Source of the DNA: CAYWGR01 sp964458015
GTDB taxonomy: Bacteria; Planctomycetota; Planctomycetia; Pirellulales; Thermoguttaceae
Assembly: GCA_964458015.1 (NCBI GenBank)
Contig: CAYWGR010000003.1
Coordinates: 1 to 64,000, forward strand
Direction: 5' to 3'
DNA: 64,000 nt
Shown here: positions 37,037 through 44,360 of the stretch, piece after piece
How the letters are laid out: each line of letters opens with the position of its first letter
Numbering within the stretch: the first letter of the stretch is position 1
Notes under the pieces: generated by a model
What the model was told of the DNA's origin: nothing
What the model saw: only the letters and a program-made list of their open reading frames with translations
Database searches by the model: none
Position numbers and translations under genes: made by a program

Positions 37037-38362
37037 ATGCCGACTTATCAATTCGAGGCGATGGACGCCACCGGTCAGGAGATCAAGGACGTTGTTGAAG
37101 CTCCGAATCAAGAAGAGGCGCAAGCCACGATTCGGCAAATGGGATACTTCGTTACGAAGATCTCGGTCAAAAAGAGCCGGAAAACGGGGGCGCAGAAAAA
37201 AGCCAATGCCAAGGGCAAGACTTTCGCCCTCGGCGGCGTGAAGCAGAAGGTGCTGACCACCTTTACCCGGCAGCTTTCGATTTTACAAGACGCCGGCCTC
37301 CCGATCTTGCGCAGCTTGAAGATTCTTCAGGAGCAGTCGGCCCCGGGCGCGTTGAAAAACGCCTTGATCGACGTTTGCGAAGAGATCGAAGGCGGATCCA
37401 CGCTGTCCGAAGCGATGGCGAAGGCTCCCAAGGCGTTCGACCGCCTGTATGTCAACATGATCAAAGCCGGCGAGGCGGGCGGTGCGTTGGAAGTCATTCT
37501 CAAGCGTCTTGCCGAGTTCCAGGAACGTGCCGAAGCGTTGCGCCGCAAGGTCAAAGGCGCTATGGTTTACCCCGTGACGGTCGTCAGCTTCGCGGTGGGC
37601 ATTTTGGTGTTCATCATGTTGAAGATCGTGCCCTCGTTCCAAAAAATCTTCGCCGACTTCGGCACCTCCCTGCCCGCCATGACGGTGATGTTGATCAACA
37701 CGTCGAAATTCGTCGTGAACTATTGGTATCTGCTGCCGGGCATTCCGCTGAGCATTTGGCTAGCACTGAAATTGATCCGCAAATTCGCGGCCGGCCGCAT
37801 GGGCTGGGATATGTATATCCTCAAGATGCCGATTTTCGGCCAGTTGGTCGAAAAAAACATCATCGCACGCACCATGCGAACGCTCGGCACTCTGGTCGCT
37901 TCCGGCGTGCCGATTCTCGAAGCGCTGCACATCACCAAGGAGACCTCGGGCAACGCCGTCTTCGAGGTTCTGTTCCAAAAGGTCTACGATTCGATCCGCG
38001 AGGGTGAATCGATCGCCAAACCGATGAAGGAGAACTCGAAACCGCCCTTCCATCCGATGGCGCTGTTCTTCTGGTGTTGTATGCCGCCGGTGTTCGGTGC
38101 GTTGTTATATGTCACGAAAATGAACAAACGCATCCTCGACGACATGGTCGTCAACATGGTCGACGTCGGCGAGGAGACGGGCGAGTTGGATACGATGCTT
38201 TACAAGGTGGCCGACACCTACGACGACGAAGTGGCCGTGCTCACCGAAAGCTTGATGAGCTTGATGGAGCCGTTGTTGATCATCTGCCTAGGCGGTATGG
38301 TCGGTTTCATCGTCATCGCCTTGTTCCTCCCCTTGATCTCGCTCATCCAGAAGTTGAGCTAG
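37037..38362 (+). CDS. gspF: GspF/PilC-type inner-membrane platform protein
   Basis: 441 aa from the ATG at 37037, with AAAGGAG upstream; the frame opens earlier but the family N-terminus MPTYQFEAMDATGQEIKD starts here. Two T2SSF domains (about 100-225 and 305-430) each carry the conserved E-G-x-S/T pattern (EGGSTLSEAM, EGESIAKPM). Transmembrane helices are near 205-225, 250-270 and 410-435. It anchors the assembly ATPases in the inner membrane. The second-domain segment FFWCCMPPVFGALLYVTK is an extra hydrophobic stretch compared with typical GspF. Confidence 0.93.
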   Translation: MPTYQFEAMDATGQEIKDVVEAPNQEEAQATIRQMGYFVTKISVKKSRKTGAQKKANAKGKTFALGGVKQKVLTTFTRQLSILQDAGLPILRSLKILQEQSAPGALKNALIDVCEEIEGGSTLSEAMAKAPKAFDRLYVNMIKAGEAGGALEVILKRLAEFQERAEALRRKVKGAMVYPVTVVSFAVGILVFIMLKIVPSFQKIFADFGTSLPAMTVMLINTSKFVVNYWYLLPGIPLSIWLALKLIRKFAAGRMGWDMYILKMPIFGQLVEKNIIARTMRTLGTLVASGVPILEALHITKETSGNAVFEVLFQKVYDSIREGESIAKPMKENSKPPFHPMALFFWCCMPPVFGALLYVTKMNKRILDDMVVNMVDVGEETGELDTMLYKVADTYDDEVAVLTESLMSLMEPLLIICLGGMVGFIVIALFLPLISLIQKLS

Positions 38363-38738
38363 AAAGCAGCGGGGAGTGGCTAGTGGCTAGTGGATAGTGG
38401 CTAGTGGATAGTGGCTAGTGGATAGTGGCTAGTGGATAGTGGCTAGTGGNNNNNNNNNNNNNNNNNNNNNNNNNNNNNNNNNNNNNNNNNNNNNNNNNNN
38501 NNNNNNNNNNNNNNNNNNNNNNNNNNNNNNNNNNNNNNNNNNNNNNNNNATAGTGGGTAGTGGATAGCATAAGCCGCTTGCGGCTTCGCATGATACTGAA
38601 TACAGAATACTGATAACTGAACTGATAGCTGAAAGCTGAATGCTGATAGCTTAAGAGAAAACGGGCCAGGGCAAGGCTGGTTTCCCCATCGGCAAAGGCG
38701 GGAACGATGGGCCGCCACGCCGATCCATAGGAGCAGCC
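38363..38738. repeat. TAGTGGN heptamer array interrupted by assembly gap
   Basis: 38377-38449 and 38551-38567 consist of TAGTGGC/TAGTGGA units; the 100-N gap (38450-38549) lies inside the array, so its true length is unknown. It is followed by the AAGCCGCTTGCGGCTTCGCA element (38571-38590) and a third unit type, CTGATAA/GCTGAAA/GCTGAAT (38594-38650). AGGAG at 38728 precedes the first prepilin ATG. Confidence 0.85.
38450..38549. other. Assembly gap, 100 N, in repeat array
   Basis: One hundred N flanked on both sides by TAGTGG units. The assembler most likely failed to resolve the array, so copy number and possible additional sequence are unknown. Confidence 0.99.
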
Positions 38739-39698
38739 ATGAATAACAAAGGGATTAGAAATTGGGGATTGGAAAAGGGGCTAGGGGCTAGGAATTGGGG
38801 ATTAGGGATTAGGAATAAAAGTCCCCTCTCCCTTCGGGAGAGGGCTAGGGTTAGGGCGATGGGCGAGAAAATGTGTCCAGCGACACTCTCCACTCCTCTA
38901 ACAACTAACCACTATCCACTATCCACTACTTCCCGCGGCTTCACGTTGGTTGAAATGCTGGTGGTCGTGGCGATTATCGGCATTTTGGCCTCGTTGATCA
39001 CGGCCGCGGCTTGGCGGGCGGTCGTCACCGCGCGCAACGGCGCGATCAAGGTCGAAATCAGCAAGCTCGACCTGGCCGTCAAGGCATTCAAGGAAAAGTT
39101 CGGCGACTATCCGCCGGATTTCAGCGACCTCACAGTCTTACCGCGATTCATGCGTAAGGCGTTTCCGAACAACACGGCCAGCTACGATTTTTCTGACAAA
39201 AACCTTTTTAATCCCGCTACGGCTTTGGGTTATTGGCTCAGTGGGCCAAACGGCAAGGGTTTTAGTGCCAATCCGCTCAATCCGTTTGATAACAACGCCA
39301 GTCGCATTGGGCCGTTTTATGACTTCGATGCCGGTCGATTTACTTTGCTTGCAAATGCGACTACAGTCAAACCTGCTTATCGCTACTACCCGCCGAATGT
39401 TACCAACAGCGCTCCCTACGTTTACTTTCGCGCCACCATTAACGGGACTTACAACTCTTCCTACTCCTGGACGACCAACGATTCTTGGATTCGCCCGCTT
39501 CCTTATTACCAAAACAGCGTGTACATCAATCCGAAGGGATATCAGATCCTTTGTGCGGGCCGGGACGGCGTCTATGGCACGGGGACCAACTATCCTAGTG
39601 GCGCTTACGTCTCCACCACAATCACGGCGTATACCGACAATCAATACGACGATATGAGCAATTTCACCGACGGCACGATGGAACAGGCGATGCCATGA
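38739..39698 (+). CDS. Prepilin-type protein 1 (GspG-like) with repeat-encoded leader
   Basis: 319 aa. The ATG at 38739 has AGGAG 6 nt upstream. The prepilin site RG^FTLVEMLVVVAIIGILASL has Gly67, Phe68 and the conserved Glu at mature position 5, followed by the hydrophobic N-helix. The 67-residue leader is far longer than the usual 5-30. It is encoded by heptamer arrays (NWGL repeats, PLTTNHYPLSTTS) plus a REP-like palindrome (SPLSLRERARVRA, 38822-38858). The only later in-frame ATGs, at 38859 and 38871, still leave the PLTTNHYPLST array in the leader. The mature C-terminus is a soluble pseudopilin domain. The stop overlaps the next ATG (ATGA). Confidence 0.85.
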   Translation: MNNKGIRNWGLEKGLGARNWGLGIRNKSPLSLRERARVRAMGEKMCPATLSTPLTTNHYPLSTTSRGFTLVEMLVVVAIIGILASLITAAAWRAVVTARNGAIKVEISKLDLAVKAFKEKFGDYPPDFSDLTVLPRFMRKAFPNNTASYDFSDKNLFNPATALGYWLSGPNGKGFSANPLNPFDNNASRIGPFYDFDAGRFTLLANATTVKPAYRYYPPNVTNSAPYVYFRATINGTYNSSYSWTTNDSWIRPLPYYQNSVYINPKGYQILCAGRDGVYGTGTNYPSGAYVSTTITAYTDNQYDDMSNFTDGTMEQAMP

Positions 39699-40852
39699 GC
39701 ATAATACACACAAGTGGTCAGTGGTCAGTGGTCGGCGAGCAGTGGTCAGTGGCCGGCGAGCAGTGGTCAGTGGTCAGTGGCCAGTGGCCAGTGGTTAGTG
39801 GTCAACAAGCAGTACTCAGTACTCAGTACTCGGTACTCGGTACTACGCACTCGGTACTCGGTACTCAGTACTCAGTACTTAGTAGTTCATTGTTGAATCG
39901 CGGTGGCAGGCAGCGTTCTCTCTCCCCTCTCCCCTCTCCTCTCTCCTCTGCTTCCTGTTCACTGACCACCGGCCACCGGCCACTGGCCACTGTCCGTCGC
40001 GGCTTCACCATGATGGAGCTGTTGGTGGTCGTGGTGATTATCGGCATCTTGGCCGGCATGGTTCTCGGCGCGTTGCAAATGGCCCGCCAAGCAGCACGCG
40101 AAGCGGCCACCAAGGCGACGATTGCAAAGTTAAACAACATTGTCATGCAACGGTACGAGTCGTATATGACGCGACGCGTGCCAGTCGATCTGAGCGGATT
40201 GCCGCCGCAACAGGCGGCCTATGCGAGGCTGTATTTGATGCGCGACCTCATGCGGATGGAAATGCCGGACCGAATTGAGGATATTACTTCCCCGCCACTA
40301 TCTCTCACTTATTCATCGAAAACGGTATCTGTTCCAAAGCCAGCATTAACGCAACTCTATAACAACTTTTACACATCGCATTACAACGCTGCCAATGTTG
40401 TTCCCGACAAAGTATGTGCGCAAGCCGCCATGCTTTACATGATTGTAAGCCTTGGGTCACCCGAGGCCATGGAACAATTTAACCAATCCGAAATCGGCGA
40501 CACCGACAACGATGGGATGCCGGAATTTCTCGACGGCTGGAAGCGTCCGATATTCTTCCTCCGTTGGGCACCAGGCTTTTCGTCGCCATATTCAGGAATC
40601 CAAGTAGACAACCCCACGACGCATCACGATCCGTTCGATCCCAACCATTTCGATACGAATGCTTACCACCTTATTCCTCTGATTTATTCTGGGGGAAGTA
40701 ACAGCAATCCAGGTTTGAATATTCAAAGTGGATATGATTTTACAGCCACGAAAGGCGACATATTCAACAATAGTGCTTTCCGCAAAATTGGTACGCCGAT
40801 AGACTCCACAGCCTTCGGCGTCATCACCAACCACTATATCGAGATGCGGTAA
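39695..40852 (+). CDS. Prepilin-type protein 2 with 103-residue repeat leader
   Basis: 385 aa. The ATG at 39695 overlaps the previous stop (ATGA), which supports coupled initiation there. The site RRG^FTMMELLVVVVIIGILAGM places Gly103 at the cleavage point and keeps Glu5. The leader reads as heptapeptide repeats: SVVGEQW, SVAGEQW, SVVSGQW, PVVSGQQ, then AVLSTQY, SVLGTTH, SVLGTQY, followed by a CTCTCCC-type array (LSPLPSPLSS) and LTTGHRPLAT. After cleavage only the helix and globular domain (about 104-385) remain. No alternative start exists between the array and the cleavage site. Confidence 0.85.
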   Translation: MSIIHTSGQWSVVGEQWSVAGEQWSVVSGQWPVVSGQQAVLSTQYSVLGTTHSVLGTQYSVLSSSLLNRGGRQRSLSPLPSPLSSASCSLTTGHRPLATVRRGFTMMELLVVVVIIGILAGMVLGALQMARQAAREAATKATIAKLNNIVMQRYESYMTRRVPVDLSGLPPQQAAYARLYLMRDLMRMEMPDRIEDITSPPLSLTYSSKTVSVPKPALTQLYNNFYTSHYNAANVVPDKVCAQAAMLYMIVSLGSPEAMEQFNQSEIGDTDNDGMPEFLDGWKRPIFFLRWAPGFSSPYSGIQVDNPTTHHDPFDPNHFDTNAYHLIPLIYSGGSNSNPGLNIQSGYDFTATKGDIFNNSAFRKIGTPIDSTAFGVITNHYIEMR

Positions 40853-40853
40853 C

Positions 40854-41987
40854 ATGAGAGACACAACCGCCAATGTAATGACGTGTTTACCGATTCGCCG
40901 CCGCGAGATGTGCTTGGCCGGATCACGACATCCTTCGTTAGCCGCTAAACGGACCACGGACCACCGGCCACTGGCCACTGGTTTTACTTTGATTGAGATG
41001 CTCGTCGTGGTGACGATCATGATGATCATGGTGGCGGCGGCGGCGACGATGATGCAGCCGGCTTCTGATTCGCGACGTTTGCGCGAGACGGCCCGGGCCG
41101 TAAACGTGTATCTCAGTTCCGCGCGCAATCGAGCGATGGAAACCGGCCGCCCCTGCGGCGTCGTCTTCCGTGCGTTTCGGGATGCAGTCGGCAATCCAAT
41201 TCTGCCATGTGCCATGACGGCCGACCAATGTGAAATGCCGCCAAGTTATTGCGGGGCCATAACGAAGTCCTGTGCCAGTGTGACAGCTCTGTCATCTACA
41301 TCGGCGACTGTGGCATTCTCTGATGGCTCCGCGGCAGAAGTATTGCCCAATTATTCTGTTCGGCCGAATGATTTGATTCAATTGGGCGCGCAAGGGCCGT
41401 ATTACTATATTGAGTCTTCGTCGGTTGACACCAACGGATACCTTTCCAACGTGTCATCAGTGACGGCCAAACTGGTTGATCCTAGTCAGGTTCAAGTGTT
41501 GCCGTGGACTGCGACGGCCGCTATGGTGCCTTATCGCATTTTTCGCGCGCCGGTCAAGGCGGCGGCAACGCCGCTGCAATTGCCGGCCTCGGCCGTGGTC
41601 GATCTCGCATGGTCGGGCGACGGAAGCGGATACCTTGATACAACGACGGCCATGGACTACACCGTTATGTTTTCGCCCAACGGATCGGTAGAATGCGTTT
41701 ATGCTGGTGCAGCGCGCAGTTACATCACCCAGCCGATCTTTCTGCTTATCGGCAAACGTGAGCGGGTAGGACAAAGTGGTTCAAGTTCGGCCAACCCGGG
41801 CCAGTGGGGCAACTGGCAGGATCCGGCCGGTTATTGGGTCGTCGTGAATCCGCAGACAGGCATGGTCTCGACTGGCAACGTTGCTGTCGCTAGCAAGACG
41901 GATGGTACGATAGTTACAGATGCATTAACCGGCGTACCGTTAGCCCGCTCACTTGCCGCCCAAGCCCAAAGTATCGGAGGGAAATGA
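40854..41987 (+). CDS. Prepilin-type protein 3 (GspH-like)
   Basis: 377 aa, starting 1 nt after the previous stop codon. Cleavage site ATG^FTLIEMLVVVTIMMIMVAAA, where the G43 precedes F44 and Glu5 is conserved; the residue before Gly is Thr rather than Lys/Arg. Leader contains KRTTDHRPLAT, encoded by CCACCGGCCACTGGCCACT units. The following ETARAVNVYLSSARNRAMETGRPCGVVF resembles the GspH helix. Long beta-rich C-terminal domain of unknown detail. Stop and next start are adjacent, indicating one operon. Confidence 0.83.
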   Translation: MRDTTANVMTCLPIRRREMCLAGSRHPSLAAKRTTDHRPLATGFTLIEMLVVVTIMMIMVAAAATMMQPASDSRRLRETARAVNVYLSSARNRAMETGRPCGVVFRAFRDAVGNPILPCAMTADQCEMPPSYCGAITKSCASVTALSSTSATVAFSDGSAAEVLPNYSVRPNDLIQLGAQGPYYYIESSSVDTNGYLSNVSSVTAKLVDPSQVQVLPWTATAAMVPYRIFRAPVKAAATPLQLPASAVVDLAWSGDGSGYLDTTTAMDYTVMFSPNGSVECVYAGAARSYITQPIFLLIGKRERVGQSGSSSANPGQWGNWQDPAGYWVVVNPQTGMVSTGNVAVASKTDGTIVTDALTGVPLARSLAAQAQSIGGK

Positions 41988-41988
41988 G

Positions 41989-43038
41989 ATGAAAGGGATC
42001 AGAGGCCAGAGGTCAGGGTTCAGGGATCGGCGGACGGCCGTTCTGTCTTCACTATCCACTATCCACTATCCACTATCCACTGCTTCTGCCCGCCGCGGCA
42101 TCAGCTTGATGGAAGTGTTGATTTCGATTTTCATCCTGTCGATCGGCCTGTTGGGCGTGGCCGCGATGATTCCGATCGGCAAGCTTGCGATGATCGAAAC
42201 CGCCAAATCCGACCGCACCGGCGCCTGCGGCCGCGCGGCGCTGCGCGAAGTGAAGGTGCGAAGGATGATGAATTCCGCGAGTTGGTCCCCTGTGCCGACC
42301 ACGAATCCGTTTGTCATTGATCCGCTGGGCTACGCCACCATTGGCCAAACAGGTGGTCTGACTGCAAGATTTGGCGGAGGTACGGTCGGTCCCCAAAGGA
42401 TCACGCTCTCCTATTTGACCACTTCTCACTTGATTAATTCAATTTTTCGTTGGCGCGATGATTTGATTTACTCACTGCCGAAGGATATGACTCCTGGAAC
42501 CACGACTACAACTTCCACGCCGTTAAACGGCGAGCGGCCGATGGGTTGGTTCGCATCCGACGAATCCTATGCGTCGGTCAGCCTAAGCACGGTAACCTCT
42601 TATCCTGCCAGCGAGGGCAACTATTCCTGGTTTTTGACCGTGTCGCCACAACTGCTTAGTGATGGTTCCTATGCCGGCACTTTTTCAGTTGCGGCCGTGG
42701 TGTGTTACAAGCGAGTGCTGGCGGCCACGTCGGAAGTTACGTATTCGGGTGTTTCGACGATGGCGACCCCGCCCACTTACGGCGGCGTCGGCATTAAATT
42801 CACCAAAGGCGCTACCATGCCCAAGGTGAACGAATGGGTGCTGCTCAACGGTGCGCAATGTACGTGGTATCGCGTAGTCAGCGTAGGCGTCCAAAGCGAC
42901 AATACCGCCTATGCGATGCTGGTCGGTCCTGATTGGTACGGCAACTCCAGTAACCTCCAAATGATTGTCTTGCCTGGCGTCACCGGCGTGTACACGACGA
43001 CCGTGCAATTGGATAACGATGCGATTTGGACGAGATAG
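41989..43038 (+). CDS. Prepilin-type protein 4 (GspI-like)
   Basis: 349 aa from the ATG at 41989, one base after the previous TGA, with GGAGGG 6-7 nt upstream; a longer frame from 41953 is rejected. Prepilin site RRG^ISLMEVLISIFILSIGLLGVAA (Gly37, Ile38, Glu5 conserved); the ISLMEVLIS pattern is typical of GspI/PilV-type minor pilins. The leader contains SLSTIHYPLSTAS, encoded by perfect CACTATC units (42051-42080). The remainder is a soluble domain. Confidence 0.83.
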   Translation: MKGIRGQRSGFRDRRTAVLSSLSTIHYPLSTASARRGISLMEVLISIFILSIGLLGVAAMIPIGKLAMIETAKSDRTGACGRAALREVKVRRMMNSASWSPVPTTNPFVIDPLGYATIGQTGGLTARFGGGTVGPQRITLSYLTTSHLINSIFRWRDDLIYSLPKDMTPGTTTTTSTPLNGERPMGWFASDESYASVSLSTVTSYPASEGNYSWFLTVSPQLLSDGSYAGTFSVAAVVCYKRVLAATSEVTYSGVSTMATPPTYGGVGIKFTKGATMPKVNEWVLLNGAQCTWYRVVSVGVQSDNTAYAMLVGPDWYGNSSNLQMIVLPGVTGVYTTTVQLDNDAIWTR

Positions 43039-43274
43039 CCGAAACTAGTGGCTAGTGGTCGGTGGTTAGTGGATAGTAATTAGTAATTAGTGGATAGTGG
43101 ATAGTGGATAGTGGCCAGTGAGGAAATTAGTGGACAGGATTTACAGAATTCACAGGATTATAGGAATGAAAAATCCTGACCATCATGTTCATCCTGTCAG
43201 AAGTATGTATTCGGTTTTGAGAGTGGAAGATAGCGAGTCAGGGCAAGGGGTAGTGTGAATAAAGGAATTGAATC
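43039..43274. repeat. Heptamer array plus ACAGGAT-type hairpin
   Basis: 43046-43121 consists of TAGTGGN, CAGTGGN and TAATTAG units. 43133-43198 is an imperfect inverted repeat starting GACAGGAT and ending ATCCTGTC, a repeat type widespread in bacterial intergenic regions. The rest precedes the GspK-like gene; AAAGGAATTGAATC is a weak ribosome-binding candidate. Confidence 0.75.
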
Positions 43275-44360
43275 ATGAAGATCGGTAACCATAAACATCG
43301 CGTGGAACGTCGCTCCCATGTCCGTATCTCCGCAGCTCGCTCCCCGCTCTCCGATCCATTATCCACGAACCACGATTCACTAACCACGATCCACCATCCA
43401 CGAGCTACCAGCCACGCTTCCCGTCGCGGGGTGTTGCTGCTTTTGATTTTGGCGCTGTTGGCGATGTTCGGACTGATTGCGGTTGCGTTTGTCGTTTTGA
43501 CCGGTCAGGCGCAGCGTAGCGCGAAGAGCATCGAGCGGATCGACCTAGCGATGGACCCGCCTAAGAATCTGTTGCAACAGGCCGCCATGCAAGTATTCCG
43601 CGGCACGAATAATCCCTCCTCGGTCTTGGGGGCACATAGCCTGCTGGAAGATATGTATGGGACAAATTGGTATGCTTGTCAAATTACGAATACGCCGACA
43701 CCGGTTTGCGGTGGCCAGATTATTGAGTTCAGCTACAAGGTATCGTCGAATGGTTCGTGGACGCCAGACAAGGAAACGCCGGCCGGCAGTTGGGTTGCTG
43801 ACTCTGATTGGCAGAAGCGAATGGGTTGTGTTGCAACAATCTATAACGGAAGCGTGGCGGGGGTCAGCGCCAGGATTGTTGGATATAATTCATCAACGAG
43901 TTGCCTGCAAATATTGGCCGGAGGAAACCTGACGGCGACTTCACTTGGCAGTACCGCAAACGCCAAGTTCTTGATTAACGGCGCGCCATTTAGCGGCACG
44001 GGTTTTGGATATACTACCGGCGGCTTTGACAGCGCCTTGGCGTTGCAGCCGAATAATGCAAGCAATCGTAATCCGCTTGGTGGGGCCAACGAGGATTACG
44101 ATGCGGCCGACTATCAAAATATGCTGCTGGCGGCGCAGGCGTACGATTCAACTAACAATCGGATGATGACAATTCCCTCGCTGCATCGGCCGGCATTGGT
44201 TCGGTCTGTCGGTTCAGTGAACGCAAATATTGTTCTTCGACCACTTGATACCGCATTTGTAAACAGCACGTCTTATTTCAAGGCCGACTGGGACGGGAAC
44301 GACAAATCATTGGGACGTGGACAACGACGGCGATGGTGTGCCCGACAGTGTTTGGGTTGA
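43275..44360 (+). CDS. GspK-like giant protein, N-terminal part before frameshift
   Basis: 361-aa ORF. Leader of 52 residues (DPLSTNHDSLTTIHHPRATSH, array-encoded) ends at RRG^VLLLLILALLAMFGLIAVAFVV. Position 5 is not Glu, which is characteristic of GspK, the tip pseudopilin. The ORF reads correctly to about residue 345 (KADWDGNDKS) and then enters a short out-of-frame tail ending at 44360. The expected continuation, W-D-V-D-N-D-G-D-G, is in the +1 frame. The intact protein would be about 1,580 aa (43275-48021). Confidence 0.8.
   Translation: MKIGNHKHRVERRSHVRISAARSPLSDPLSTNHDSLTTIHHPRATSHASRRGVLLLLILALLAMFGLIAVAFVVLTGQAQRSAKSIERIDLAMDPPKNLLQQAAMQVFRGTNNPSSVLGAHSLLEDMYGTNWYACQITNTPTPVCGGQIIEFSYKVSSNGSWTPDKETPAGSWVADSDWQKRMGCVATIYNGSVAGVSARIVGYNSSTSCLQILAGGNLTATSLGSTANAKFLINGAPFSGTGFGYTTGGFDSALALQPNNASNRNPLGGANEDYDAADYQNMLLAAQAYDSTNNRMMTIPSLHRPALVRSVGSVNANIVLRPLDTAFVNSTSYFKADWDGNDKSLGRGQRRRWCARQCLG

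Noticed and set aside
38377..38567. Possible CRISPR array
   Set aside because: Units are 7 nt and contiguous, with no spacers and no cas genes nearby.
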